Of a stretch of DNA of 64,000 bases, positions 1 through 8,684 are shown in pieces. This DNA is from Flavobacteriales bacterium UBA7878 (GTDB lineage: Bacteria; Bacteroidota; Bacteroidia; Flavobacteriales; Schleiferiaceae), in assembly GCA_002501205.1 (NCBI GenBank), contig DLRW01000037.1, positions 19,844-83,843 on the forward strand, written 5' to 3'. The notes under the pieces are model-generated. The model did not search any database. It was not told the DNA's origin and saw only the letters and a list, made by a program, of their open reading frames with translations. The first letter of the stretch is position 1, and the number at the start of each line of letters is the position of its first letter. The position numbers and the translations under genes were made by a program.

Positions 1-604
1 GCGCTAGGGTGGCACCAGCTTCTCGCATTTTGGCCCGACTTTGTTCCTGTTTAATTTTGTAGTTCTCCTTGCTCTGTTCCAGATTTTGCTCCAGCTTAAT
101 CAGATCCAGTTTTAACCTTTGAATGGTTGCAGGGGGTTCAAACTCACTTTGTTCAATTTCCACTTTCTTTTGTCGGATATCGAATTCTAAACTTTCAATA
201 CCGCTACGTTCCTGGCGTAGTTCGAGGGTGGTGTCTAATTTGGTTTGAGTGTATTGGCTTTGGGCTTTTTCCAACTCATTATATAAATCATTGAGTCTAC
301 CGCTGAGTTCGGTTTTATCCAATTGGGCCACCATATCGCCTTTTTCTACATAGGTGCCTTCCGCTACCAGATCGGAGATTTTTATGTTATACAGTCCAAA
401 ACGACGTGCATTTTGGGGACCGCTGATATCTTCCGAATTCTTAGCCATCAACTCACCAGAGCTGGTCACTACATCTTTAAATTCTCCCAGAAAGGATTTG
501 GCGGTTATGTCTCGACTAATTTCCTCTTCACCACTGAGGGCCCAAAAGGAAAGGATCAACACCAGTGCCCCGGCGCCAATCCATAGATTGCGGTTTTTCT
601 TCAA
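1..604 (-). CDS. HlyD/MFP-type periplasmic adaptor subunit, 3' part beyond left edge
   Basis: The minus strand is open from a TTG codon at 604 to the window edge, giving about 201 residues of N-terminal sequence. It starts with a short basic stretch (KKNRNLW) and one hydrophobic membrane anchor (about residues 8-25). A biotinyl/lipoyl-like half follows (YVEKGDMVAQLDKTEL), then a long heptad-rich coiled-coil hairpin rich in Glu, Lys and Gln. This is the order found in membrane fusion proteins that link an inner-membrane ABC or RND pump to an outer-membrane channel. A GGAAC sequence lies just before the TTG and there is no ATG nearby, so the TTG start is the best choice. The pump partner should lie to the left of the window. 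Substrate unknown. Fold assignment fairly sure, exact start less so. Confidence 0.8.
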   Translation of the reverse strand, partial: MKKNRNLWIGAGALVLILSFWALSGEEEISRDITAKSFLGEFKDVVTSSGELMAKNSEDISGPQNARRFGLYNIKISDLVAEGTYVEKGDMVAQLDKTELSGRLNDLYNELEKAQSQYTQTKLDTTLELRQERSGIESLEFDIRQKKVEIEQSEFEPPATIQRLKLDLIKLEQNLEQSKENYKIKQEQSRAKMREAGATLA

Positions 605-636
605 GATAGTTCCACTTAGGTTTATACAGAGCGTTA

Positions 637-644
637 CGAAAGTA
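637..644 (-). promoter_or_regulatory. Putative -7 box (TACTTTCG) for the adaptor gene
   Basis: Read on the minus strand, TACTTTCG differs in one base from the Bacteroidota -7 consensus TAnnTTTG and lies 32 bases before the TTG start of the adaptor. No clear -33 TTTG is seen. Confidence 0.4.
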
Positions 645-717
645 GGAAAATTGTGTATGAATGCGGTTTTCGCCGAGATTAGTCTAAATTTTCCTGGAAA
701 GTTCCCTTTTTGAAAGC

Positions 718-1434
718 TTAGTAGGGGGCCTTATCTGGCCAGGCGGCAACGCCCATCACGTAATTATTGATTACATCCAGTTTTTCGGCATAAGCGTCAC
801 CCATAAAGCCTTTTAATTGTGCATAATCGATTTCCAATCGATAAGCCCTTTGAATGCGAGAGGCCGTAGGAAAGTAGGACCAATGCCATTTTTCTTCGCG
901 GTAGCCGGCATCCCGGTATGGATTAAAACGGGTATAGGGTTGGTAAAAGCCGAATTCCGCCGCATGGGCTTGGAGCCAGGCATAAATTTCGGCGCCTTTT
1001 CCGCTTTCGAAATAGCTGTTTTCTAAGGCATTTAAATCGAGGTCGGTTCCCCAATGATGTCGGCTGGTCCCAGGCATGGAGCTGTATTGTAAAATACGTT
1101 CCGCTCGATCTGATTCATCACCACCAAAGCTTAACCATTTACGGTTCCAAATGCCTTTTTGATAGCTGCGATTGCGAGTAGCAGAAATAATGGTTAAGGA
1201 AATTCCATCTGCTTGGGCAGCATCCCACATATCCTTAAAAGCATCGTATACTTCCTCGCGGAGGTAGGATTCTTTAGTACAATATTTGGATCGGACTTTG
1301 TCGAAATCGCGGTGCCTGCCGGGATCAATGTCTCCCAGCAGCTCCGCTTTTTCAAATTGTGGAATTCGTAAAAAACTACTGTTCACCATCCAGGAAAGGA
1401 GTAGGAACAGGAATATTTTGCCTTTTTGCTTCAC
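718..1434 (-). CDS. VanY-type D-alanyl-D-alanine carboxypeptidase (peptidase M15B), exported
   Basis: A 238-residue protein with an N-terminal hydrophobic export signal (about residues 6-22). The zinc site of the LAS/M15B family is visible: SxHxxGxxxD at S124-H126-G129-D133 (SRHHWGTDLD), and ExxH at E181-H184 (EKWHW). The SATR...Y stretch at 84-91 is also typical of VanY. These enzymes trim the terminal D-Ala of peptidoglycan stem peptides in the periplasm. The GTG start at 1434 directly follows the TAA stop of the isocitrate dehydrogenase gene without a spacer, so translation is probably coupled. Substrate preference cannot be read from the sequence. Confidence 0.85.
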   Translation of the reverse strand: MKQKGKIFLFLLLSWMVNSSFLRIPQFEKAELLGDIDPGRHRDFDKVRSKYCTKESYLREEVYDAFKDMWDAAQADGISLTIISATRNRSYQKGIWNRKWLSFGGDESDRAERILQYSSMPGTSRHHWGTDLDLNALENSYFESGKGAEIYAWLQAHAAEFGFYQPYTRFNPYRDAGYREEKWHWSYFPTASRIQRAYRLEIDYAQLKGFMGDAYAEKLDVINNYVMGVAAWPDKAPY

Positions 1435-3654
1435 TTAGCCAATAATGGCATTTAAGGTAGCGCTGGGACGCATAGCATCGCTCACCAAACTCTCGGTAGG
1501 ATGGAAGTACCCCGCAATGTTCACGGCCTTGCCTTGTACTTCGGTCAATTCTTTTGCAATCTGTGCTTCCTCTGCTTCTAATTTTTCGGCAACCGGAGTA
1601 AAGATGGCTTTCAATTGAGCATCTTTATCCTGATTCGCTAAAGCACGGGCCCAATATTGCGCCAGATAGAAATGACTGCCACGGTTGTCAATTTCGTTCA
1701 CCTTCCGAGATGGGCCTTTATTATTGTTGAGGTAATGCGTGGTGGCTACATCCAAAGCTTCAGCAATTACTTTGGCTTTTGGATTAGATCCTACTTCGGC
1801 CAAATGTTCTAAAGAAGCGGCTAAAGCGAGGAATTCACCCAATGAATCCCAACGAAGGTGATTCTCTTCAACAAATTGCTCCACATGCTTGGGGGCAGAA
1901 CCACCGGCTCCGGTTTCGAATAAACCACCACCGTTCATTAAAGGAACGATACTCAGCATCTTAGCGCTGGTACCAACTTCTAAAATAGGGAAGAGGTCGG
2001 TTAGGTAATCGCGTAATACATTGCCGGTTACAGAAATAGTATCTAAACCATCCTTGGTACGCTGACAACTATAACGAGTGGCTTCAGTAACACTCATAAT
2101 AGGTAATTCTAAGCCAGTAGTATTGTGTTCTTTCAAGTAGGTGTTTACCTTTTTGATAAGCTCACGGTCGTGGGCACGCTCTTCATCTAACCAGAATACC
2201 GCAGGGTTTCCAGTAGCGCGAGCACGATTTACGGCTAATTTAACCCAATCACGTACCGGGGCATCTTTAACCTGACACATACGCCAGATATCACCGGCTT
2301 CAACATCATGACTTAATAAGGTATTGCCTTCGGCGTCGACCACCATCATGGTTCCGGCCTGATCTAAAATAAAGGTCTTATCATGAGAACCGTATTCTTC
2401 GGCTTTTTGAGCCATTAAGCCCACATTGCTCACACTACCCATGGTCGTAGGATCGAAGGCACCATTTTCCTTGCAGAAGTTGATGGTTTCTTCATAAAGT
2501 CGAGCATAGCTACGATCCGGAATACAGGCTTTGGTATCCTGAGTTTCGTCTTGCTTGTTCCACATGCGGCCTGAAGTACGAATCATGGCAGGCATAGAAG
2601 CATCAATGATCACATCATTAGGCATATGGAGATTGGTGATACCACGATGAGAGTTCACCATGGCTAAGTCGGGTCCATTAGCATAACAGGCCTCGATATC
2701 TGCTTCAATAGCTTTGCGTTCGGCATCGGGTAAGCTGGCAATTTTATCCAGAATTGGCGTCATACCACTGCTGGGGCTAATGCCTAATTGAGCGAAGGTT
2801 TCAGCATATTTTTCAAAAACAGGTTTGAAGAAGGCTTTTACGAAAAATCCGAAAATCACTGGATCCGAAACCTTCATCATGGTAGCTTTCATATGCACTG
2901 AGAAGAGTACGCCTTTGGCTTTGGCATCGGCAATTTCTTTCTCGATAAAAGCTTCTAAAGATTTAGCACTCATAAAAGAGGCGTCAATAACTTCGCCTTC
3001 TTGAAGGGCTAAGCCTGACTTCCATACTTTCTCGGAACCATCCGCTAATTTCTGGACGATTTTAACAGTGGTGGGAGCAGATAGGGTAGTAGACTTTTCA
3101 CTGCCAAAGAAGTCTCCTTCATCCATACTGGCAACATGGGAAAGCGAATCGGCAGACCAGGCACCCATTGAATGCGGATGTTTACGAGCAAATTCCTTCA
3201 CGGCTTTTGGAGCACGACGATCTGAGTTTCCTTCGCGCAATACAGGGTTTACAGCACTACCTTTTACCTTGTCGTAACGTGCTTGGATATCACGTTCTTC
3301 ATCGGTCTTTGCTTGATCCGGATAATCAGGAATGGCATAGCCTTGCTCCTGTAATTCTTTGATGGCTGCTTTAAGCTGAGGTAAAGAAGCACTGATATTC
3401 GGCAATTTGATGATATTGGCTTCCGGTGTTTTGGCAATGGCACCTAATTCTGCCAGGGTATCCGAAATTTTCTGCTCTTCACTTAAGTATTCTGGAACCA
3501 CGGCCAAGATCCTAGCTGCGAGTGAAATATCTCTGGTTTCCACCTCAATACCCGCAGGTTGGGTAAAGCTTTGTACAATAGGTAAAAAGGAGCGGGTGGC
3601 TAGGGCCGGAGCCTCATCGGTGAGGGTGTAGAGGATCTTGTGTGGATTACTCAT
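1435..3654 (-). CDS. icd: NADP-dependent isocitrate dehydrogenase, monomeric type
   Basis: A 739-residue protein, the normal length of the monomeric (about 80 kDa) isocitrate dehydrogenases and far longer than the dimeric form. It begins with the family-typical KILYTLTDEAPALATRSFLPI and keeps blocks such as SNPVLREGNSDRRAP-like (VNPVLREGNSDRR), GMTPILDK, YEETINFCKENGAFDP and GSHDKTF. It converts isocitrate to 2-oxoglutarate and CO2 with NADP in the cytoplasmic TCA cycle and is a main NADPH source. It is first in a two-gene unit with the VanY-type peptidase, although the functions look unrelated. A -7 box lies 89 bases upstream. Confidence 0.97.
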   Translation of the reverse strand: MSNPHKILYTLTDEAPALATRSFLPIVQSFTQPAGIEVETRDISLAARILAVVPEYLSEEQKISDTLAELGAIAKTPEANIIKLPNISASLPQLKAAIKELQEQGYAIPDYPDQAKTDEERDIQARYDKVKGSAVNPVLREGNSDRRAPKAVKEFARKHPHSMGAWSADSLSHVASMDEGDFFGSEKSTTLSAPTTVKIVQKLADGSEKVWKSGLALQEGEVIDASFMSAKSLEAFIEKEIADAKAKGVLFSVHMKATMMKVSDPVIFGFFVKAFFKPVFEKYAETFAQLGISPSSGMTPILDKIASLPDAERKAIEADIEACYANGPDLAMVNSHRGITNLHMPNDVIIDASMPAMIRTSGRMWNKQDETQDTKACIPDRSYARLYEETINFCKENGAFDPTTMGSVSNVGLMAQKAEEYGSHDKTFILDQAGTMMVVDAEGNTLLSHDVEAGDIWRMCQVKDAPVRDWVKLAVNRARATGNPAVFWLDEERAHDRELIKKVNTYLKEHNTTGLELPIMSVTEATRYSCQRTKDGLDTISVTGNVLRDYLTDLFPILEVGTSAKMLSIVPLMNGGGLFETGAGGSAPKHVEQFVEENHLRWDSLGEFLALAASLEHLAEVGSNPKAKVIAEALDVATTHYLNNNKGPSRKVNEIDNRGSHFYLAQYWARALANQDKDAQLKAIFTPVAEKLEAEEAQIAKELTEVQGKAVNIAGYFHPTESLVSDAMRPSATLNAIIG

Positions 3655-3742
3655 ATAATTGATTTTATATCTTAATGTTTGATATTAAGTGAGTTAGAAC
3701 TTGGTGGTTGAGAATACAACTAACTCAAATTCTTAAGGGCCA

Positions 3743-3750
3743 CAAAAATA
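3743..3750 (-). promoter_or_regulatory. Putative -7 box (TATTTTTG) for icd
   Basis: Read on the minus strand, TATTTTTG fits the Bacteroidota consensus TAnnTTTG. It would give a leader of roughly 85 bases before the icd ATG. No convincing -33 TTTG was found at the usual distance. The rest of 3655-3867 shows nothing recognisable. Confidence 0.45.
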
Positions 3751-3867
3751 GGAAATTGGAGATCATTTAAGGCCTGAAGTGACGGTATACTGCGCTAATT
3801 TAGAATAGTTTTTGAGCAGATTTTTTGATCTCAGGGTTAAGAACCTTGATTTTGGTGAGAATTGAAA

Positions 3868-5688
3868 TTATTCAATATCCAATCCTAAATCTTCACGCAA
3901 TTTTGCGAGGTGTGGATTTTTCTCGAGCAGGTATTGATATTTCTCAGGAGCGGAATAGGGATCGAGCTTCTGACTGCCTTTTTCAATTTTAAGGCTAAAG
4001 AATAAACCAAAGTTTTGAAGCTTCTCGCGGCAATGGTAGAGCAGGTCTCTTTTTATTTCCTGAAATTTTTGAGCTTGGATATTATTGTCCAGGGTCACTT
4101 CCACTTCAAAGTTATCCTTGATTTTAAGCTCTTTTTCCGCTAAAGTCGCCACTACCACTTTTTGACCTTCGGCACGTACTTTTTCTACAAAGTCATTCCA
4201 TACTTGCTGCAATTGCTCTTGCTCAAAAGCTTGCTGTGGTTTGCCATCTACCGGACGATCCAGATCTTCTTCTTCCTCCTCCTCACTTTGTTGCTGATCT
4301 GGCCCTTCGCCTTTCAGCGCCTGTGAAATTGAAAAGGAGGATCCTCTCTTTTTCTGAAGTTTATTGGCTCTTGCAGGAGCAGAGTCTGGAGATGATGGTT
4401 CAGAATTTACAATGGGTTTTGCAGTTTCTGGCGCTGGATCAGGAGGTGGACTGGCAGCTTTATTCTCTAGTGGCCTGGAAGGTTCTTCCGCCTGAGGAAC
4501 TGGCAATGCAGAAGCTGGAGCGGCTTTTTGAGCTTCAATGGTTTTTGAAGGAGCAGGCTTTGACTTAGGGACTGCTTGGCTGCTTATTTCAGGCTTTTTT
4601 TTTTCACCGCCTGTAGCGGTGTTAGCCTCGGCCTTATGCCAGATTTGCATGATGTCCATTAAGGCTAATTCTACTAATAAACGGCTGTTATTGCTGTTTT
4701 TGTAGCGAACATCCGCTTCTGCCAGCACTTTTAAAGCTGCCAATAAAAAGCGACTGTTTACTTCCTGAGCTTGCTGTTGATAGCGCTGCTGTACCTCGGC
4801 ACCCACTTCTAAAAGGGAAAGGGTTGCAGGATCCTGACAAACGAGTAAATCCCGACAGTGAGAAGCTAAGCCATTGATAAAGAGGTGACCATCAAAACCA
4901 TTTTCGAGAATATCATTGAAGAGATTCAATAAACCCGCTTGATCTCCGGCCCGAACCAAATCAATAGTGCGGAAATAATAATCATAGTCGAGGATGCGCA
5001 AGTTTTCAATCACATCCTGATAGCTCACATGCTCGCCGGAGAAGGATACGATTCGGTCAAAAATGGAAAGTGCATCCCTAAGGGCACCGTCTGCTTTTTG
5101 GGCGATAATTCGCAAAGCTGAATCATCAGCAGTAACTCCTTCTTTGGCGGCTACATTTTGCAGATGAGCGGCGATATCTTCTACCGAAATTCGCTTGAAG
5201 TCATAAATCTGACAACGACTTAGAATGGTAGGAATAATCTTATGTTTCTCAGTGGTAGCAAGAATAAAGATGGCATGCTTAGGGGGTTCCTCCAGAGTCT
5301 TCAAAAAAGCATTGAAGGCCTGTTGGGAAAGCATATGCACCTCATCAATAATATACACTTTATAGCGACCTACCTGTGGAGCAAAGCGCACCTGATCAAT
5401 CAGGTTCCGGATGTCATCCACCGAGTTGTTGGAAGCCGCATCAAGTTCGAAGATGTTAAAGGAGAAATCTTGGTCGGCAGTGGTTTCTGCATCGGAATTG
5501 ATCATCCGGGCCAAAATCCGGGCCGAGGTGGTTTTTCCCACCCCACGAGGGCCTGTAAACAGTAAGGCTTGCGCCAAGTGATTGCTTTGAATCGCCTTAT
5601 GCAATGTATTGGTCACATGAGATTGACCTACTACCTCCTCAAAAGCCTGAGGGCGGTATTTGCGTGCCGATACAATGTAATTCTCCAT
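3868..5688 (-). CDS. dnaX: DNA polymerase III subunit gamma/tau
   Basis: A 606-residue clamp-loader ATPase. It has Walker A GPRGVGKT at 46-53, Walker B VYIIDEVH at 111-118, the clamp-loader signature FELDAASNNSVDDIR, and a sensor-1/SRC region (IPTILSRCQIYDF). Domain III ends near residue 350. A Pro/Ala/Lys/Glu-rich linker follows, then a C-terminal tau domain. The Cys4 zinc module normally found between Walker A and FELDAASN is absent; the segment 64-78 has no cysteine. At residues 362-365 the codons GAA-AAA-AAA-AAG form a run of ten A, and both other frames reach a stop within 2-4 codons, a layout expected for making a short gamma form (see findings). The -7 box lies only 7 bases before the ATG. 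Confidence 0.97.
   Translation of the reverse strand: MENYIVSARKYRPQAFEEVVGQSHVTNTLHKAIQSNHLAQALLFTGPRGVGKTTSARILARMINSDAETTADQDFSFNIFELDAASNNSVDDIRNLIDQVRFAPQVGRYKVYIIDEVHMLSQQAFNAFLKTLEEPPKHAIFILATTEKHKIIPTILSRCQIYDFKRISVEDIAAHLQNVAAKEGVTADDSALRIIAQKADGALRDALSIFDRIVSFSGEHVSYQDVIENLRILDYDYYFRTIDLVRAGDQAGLLNLFNDILENGFDGHLFINGLASHCRDLLVCQDPATLSLLEVGAEVQQRYQQQAQEVNSRFLLAALKVLAEADVRYKNSNNSRLLVELALMDIMQIWHKAEANTATGGEKKKPEISSQAVPKSKPAPSKTIEAQKAAPASALPVPQAEEPSRPLENKAASPPPDPAPETAKPIVNSEPSSPDSAPARANKLQKKRGSSFSISQALKGEGPDQQQSEEEEEEDLDRPVDGKPQQAFEQEQLQQVWNDFVEKVRAEGQKVVVATLAEKELKIKDNFEVEVTLDNNIQAQKFQEIKRDLLYHCREKLQNFGLFFSLKIEKGSQKLDPYSAPEKYQYLLEKNPHLAKLREDLGLDIE
4595..4604 (-). promoter_or_regulatory. 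A10 slippery run in dnaX, candidate frameshift or transcription slippage site
   Basis: Ten consecutive A on the coding (minus) strand, in frame as GA-A AAA AAA AA-G, at the junction between domain III and the tau linker. One extra A gives GCC TGA directly after the run; one A fewer gives AGC CTG AAA TAA. Either event would end the protein at about 366-367 residues, the gamma size expected for this family. Confidence 0.65.
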
Positions 5689-5695
5689 AAGGGGG

Positions 5696-5703
5696 CAAAG
5701 ATA
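5696..5703 (-). promoter_or_regulatory. -7 box (TATCTTTG) of dnaX, nearly leaderless
   Basis: TATCTTTG on the minus strand is an exact TAnnTTTG match. Only seven bases (CCCCCTT) separate it from the dnaX ATG, so transcription should begin almost at the start codon. No Shine-Dalgarno sequence is possible. Confidence 0.55.
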
Positions 5704-5797
5704 AAATTCTTGCGTTTTGAACTCGTAATTTAAAGACTCAGTTATTCACGATTGAAACAACTTAATTATTTAGAGCTAAAATTGAGGCCCTCTTTCA

Positions 5798-5805
5798 TAG
5801 TTTTG
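5798..5805 (+). promoter_or_regulatory. Putative -7 box (TAGTTTTG) for the LamG-type T9SS cargo gene
   Basis: TAGTTTTG is an exact TAnnTTTG match 16 bases before the ATG at 5822. An AAGGAG Shine-Dalgarno sequence at 5814-5819 follows in the leader. Confidence 0.5.
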
Positions 5806-5821
5806 CGCACCTTAAGGAGCC

Positions 5822-7855
5822 ATGAAAGTAATTCAATACCTGATTTTTACGCTAGCTCTCCTGCTTTCCTTTTCGGGAATGCAAGAATTAAATGCGCAAT
5901 GCACCCTGCAAGCTCATTACATGTTAGATGGTAATGCAGCCGATTCCAGTGCCAATTTAAATCATGGGATATTTGTTGGTGGCCCACAAATAACTGCCGG
6001 AGATCGCTACGGGAATCCTAATGGTGCTACCTATTTTGATGGAGTCAATGATTATCTGAATACCTTAACAACTTTCGACTACCAAGAACGTACCGTAAGT
6101 TATTGGTTCTATGCCGAACGTACTACAGCGATCAATGCGATTCTCGCTCATGATGCCAATAGTTTAACCTATGGTTCTTTTTCATCAGCTATTTCCGGAG
6201 GTAATTTAGAAGGTAGAGCTGGTGGTGTTGGCAATGTAGTTTACGGTTTAGGGATTGTTACTAATGTTTGGTATCATGCCGTTTTGGTTCGAACCGTAGA
6301 TAGCTGTTTCTATTATGTGAACGGTGTTCAAACCGCTAAGGCTGCGGCCAATGGAAATGGCAGTGGCTTTGGAGCTTATGATAAATTGGTAATGGCCTCT
6401 AATCGAATGAGAAATGCCAATTTCTTTAAAGGTCGTATTGATGATGTGAAAATATATGATTGTGCATTGGATTCTACACAAGTGGATTCTCTACATCAAT
6501 CTGAATTACCTATTCCTCTTACAGGCCTGCCCTCAGATACCACCATTTGCGATGGAGATAGCATCCTAATTAGCATGCCCAACACAGCCGGTGTTTCTTA
6601 TTTATGGGATAACAATTCCAGTTCAAATACTCGTTGGATTAGCCAGTCAGGTAGCTATTGGATAAGAGCAACGACCACCAATGATACCCTGCATGATACG
6701 ATAATAGTAGGTGTAGTTCCTTTGGCTCAGGCCCAGTTTATTGATACCGTTGTTTGTGCGGGTCAATCGGTTACAGTTAATTATTCCGCTTCTGCAGCAG
6801 ACAGCTTATTGTGGTCGGATGGTGATACCTCGAAAATCCGGACATTTAGTTCCAGTGTAAACTTGACGGTACAATTGTATTCTTTCTGTGGAACGGTATA
6901 TGACACAGTAAATATCCAAGTGATTCAGTCCTTAAATCCGAGAATTACAGATACCCTTGTTTGTCCGGGTAATACCTTGCAAATAGGCAGTCGCACCAGT
7001 CCTGGCTATAATCTACTGTGGTCTACAGGCAGCACTCAAGGCCAAATCAACGTGAGTACAGCCGGTACTTTTTGGTGTCAGGTTTCATTGCAATGTGATA
7101 CCGTTGTTGATACCTATTACGTGAGTAGTCCACCGGAATTACCATCACCTATTGTTGCGGATTCATTATTTATATGTGAAGCAGGGGATAGCATTCAAAT
7201 AGGATTGGCCTTGGATACGGCTATTAACTTTAACTGGTCTAATAATCATTCCAGTTCCCTTCAATGGGTTTCCCAAGGAGGTAATTATTACCTGAATTTA
7301 GATAATGATTGTAGCCAGAAGAATCTGGATTATAATGTTTATGATTTATCAGGATTCGAACCCGAGCCATTGGGGGATACCACACTTTGCCTGGGAGGGT
7401 CTATTTATAAGGACTTTAATCAGTGGCCGATCACGGAGGTTAAAGTGAATGGGGAAACCGCCCAAAATGGACTCTATCAATTTGGTCAATCAGGGAATTT
7501 CCTCATTGAGTACTATCAAGCCTGTGGAGTATGGACTGATACTTTTAAGCTTGAGATAAGGTCGTGTGAATGTGAATTCATAGTACCTAATGCCTTTAGT
7601 CCAAACCATGATAATCTAAACGATAGCTACATCATTACCAGCGCTTGCAGTAATTTTGATTATTCGATTCAGATTTTTAATCGTTGGGGAATTAAGGTTT
7701 TTGAAAATAATGGCCCCGAAGATTATTGGGATGGAACCTATAATGGCAGCGAGGTGCAGCCAGGAGTGTTTATCTACAAGATGTACTTCAGCTCTGAAAT
7801 AAACGGCCTTTTACAAGAAGGCTATAAGGAAGGAACCATTAGGCTTTATCGCTAA
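5822..7855 (+). CDS. LamG-domain surface protein with T9SS type B (gliding, CHU_C) sorting domain
   Basis: A 677-residue exported protein. It has a Sec signal peptide (residues 1-26, ending NAQ) and then a concanavalin/LamG-like jelly roll at about 27-230 (HYMLDGNAADSSANLNHG ... FKGRIDDVKIYDCALD). Five short repeated modules follow, each opening with a DTxxCxG-like phrase (DTTICDGDSI, DTVVCAGQSV, DTLVCPGNTL and so on), similar to Ig/PKD-like repeats of Bacteroidota adhesins. The C-terminus (about 585-677) is a gliding-associated type B sorting domain: FVPNAFSPN-like (FIVPNAFSPNHDNLND), FNRWGIKVFE, WDGTYNGSEVQPGVFIYKM. It should be secreted through T9SS and attached or released at the surface, probably binding glycans. 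An AAGGAG sequence precedes the ATG. Ligand unknown. Confidence 0.88.
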   Translation: MKVIQYLIFTLALLLSFSGMQELNAQCTLQAHYMLDGNAADSSANLNHGIFVGGPQITAGDRYGNPNGATYFDGVNDYLNTLTTFDYQERTVSYWFYAERTTAINAILAHDANSLTYGSFSSAISGGNLEGRAGGVGNVVYGLGIVTNVWYHAVLVRTVDSCFYYVNGVQTAKAAANGNGSGFGAYDKLVMASNRMRNANFFKGRIDDVKIYDCALDSTQVDSLHQSELPIPLTGLPSDTTICDGDSILISMPNTAGVSYLWDNNSSSNTRWISQSGSYWIRATTTNDTLHDTIIVGVVPLAQAQFIDTVVCAGQSVTVNYSASAADSLLWSDGDTSKIRTFSSSVNLTVQLYSFCGTVYDTVNIQVIQSLNPRITDTLVCPGNTLQIGSRTSPGYNLLWSTGSTQGQINVSTAGTFWCQVSLQCDTVVDTYYVSSPPELPSPIVADSLFICEAGDSIQIGLALDTAINFNWSNNHSSSLQWVSQGGNYYLNLDNDCSQKNLDYNVYDLSGFEPEPLGDTTLCLGGSIYKDFNQWPITEVKVNGETAQNGLYQFGQSGNFLIEYYQACGVWTDTFKLEIRSCECEFIVPNAFSPNHDNLNDSYIITSACSNFDYSIQIFNRWGIKVFENNGPEDYWDGTYNGSEVQPGVFIYKMYFSSEINGLLQEGYKEGTIRLYR

Positions 7856-7980
7856 GGGATGCCTTATTCCGAAGGGCTGTAGAGCATTGAAATCCGGCTT
7901 AGGATTGATGAGCATCGGGGATGCTCTTAAACTTAGCAGATCTTTCTAAACTTCTACCTAATTCCTTCATCTTTTTTTCT

Positions 7981-7988
7981 TACTTTTG
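7981..7988 (+). promoter_or_regulatory. -7 box (TACTTTTG) of the rpsF-rpsR-rplI operon
   Basis: TACTTTTG is an exact TAnnTTTG match 51 bases before the rpsF ATG. The leader between them is AT-rich and has no strong Shine-Dalgarno sequence. Confidence 0.55.
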
Positions 7989-8039
7989 CCGTCCTTTTCA
8001 ACGAAGGTTTTAAAGGTTTAATTATTAATTGTTTAACAG

Positions 8040-8375
8040 ATGAATCAATACGAATCCGTTTTCATCATGCATCCCGTCTTATCTGAAGAACAGGTAAGGG
8101 AAACGGTAGAAAAATTCAAAGGCTTCATCGAAGCTAAGGGTGGTAAGGTCCTGCACCTCGAAAACTGGGGCCTTAAGAAACTCGCTTATCCAATTCAGAG
8201 CAAGCGCAGTGGTTTCTACCATTTGATGGAATTCCAAGCTGAGGGTGAAATCATCACTCCACTTGAAGTAGAAATGAAACGTGATGAGCGCATTATCCGT
8301 TTCTTGAATGTTAGAATGGACAAGCACCATGTGGATTATGCCAAGGTGCGTCGTCAGAAATTGCAAAACGCTTAA
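8040..8375 (+). CDS. rpsF: 30S ribosomal protein S6
   Basis: A 111-residue protein of the normal length. It opens with YESVFIMHPVLSEEQV and carries the S6 signature KLAYPIQSKRSGFYHLMEF. It binds the central domain of 16S rRNA together with S18, whose gene follows after 12 bases. First gene of a three-gene operon. Confidence 0.97.
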   Translation: MNQYESVFIMHPVLSEEQVRETVEKFKGFIEAKGGKVLHLENWGLKKLAYPIQSKRSGFYHLMEFQAEGEIITPLEVEMKRDERIIRFLNVRMDKHHVDYAKVRRQKLQNA

Positions 8376-8387
8376 AAGATTTAGATC

Positions 8388-8675
8388 ATGGCAGAATTGG
8401 ATACCGGATCAAACCAATCCGAAATTCGTTACTTACAACCCCTGAAAATTGATACTGGCAAGCGCGAAAAGTTTTGTCGTTTCCGCCGCTATGGTATCAA
8501 ATACGTGGATTATAAGGATCCCGATTTCCTCGCTCAGTTTTTGAATGAGCAAGGTAAAATCCTTCCTCGTCGTATTACCGGTACTTCTTTGAAGTATCAG
8601 CGTAAAGTTTCTACCGCTATTAAGCGTGCCCGTCACTTGGCCATCTTGCCATACGTTACCGATAACCTTAAATAA
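8388..8675 (+). CDS. rpsR: 30S ribosomal protein S18
   Basis: A 95-residue protein with the S18 core KFCRFRRYGIKYVDYKD and GKILPRRITGTSLKYQRK. It forms the S6:S18 pair on the small subunit. Only one Cys (KFCRF) of the zinc-binding type is kept, so it is the zinc-independent form. Placed between rpsF and rplI, 9 bases before rplI. Confidence 0.97.
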   Translation: MAELDTGSNQSEIRYLQPLKIDTGKREKFCRFRRYGIKYVDYKDPDFLAQFLNEQGKILPRRITGTSLKYQRKVSTAIKRARHLAILPYVTDNLK

Positions 8676-8684
8676 GCCGGAACC

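Noticed and set aside
691..717. Possible terminator hairpin (GGAAAGTTCC followed by T run) after the VanY-type gene
   Set aside because: The stem is only four base pairs and the T run is on the wrong strand for that gene.
4236..4568. 110-codon ORF on the plus strand inside dnaX
   Set aside because: It lies wholly opposite the low-complexity tau linker of dnaX, has no promoter or start signal, and its Leu/Gln-rich product is what the reverse of a Pro/Ala/Glu-rich stretch yields.
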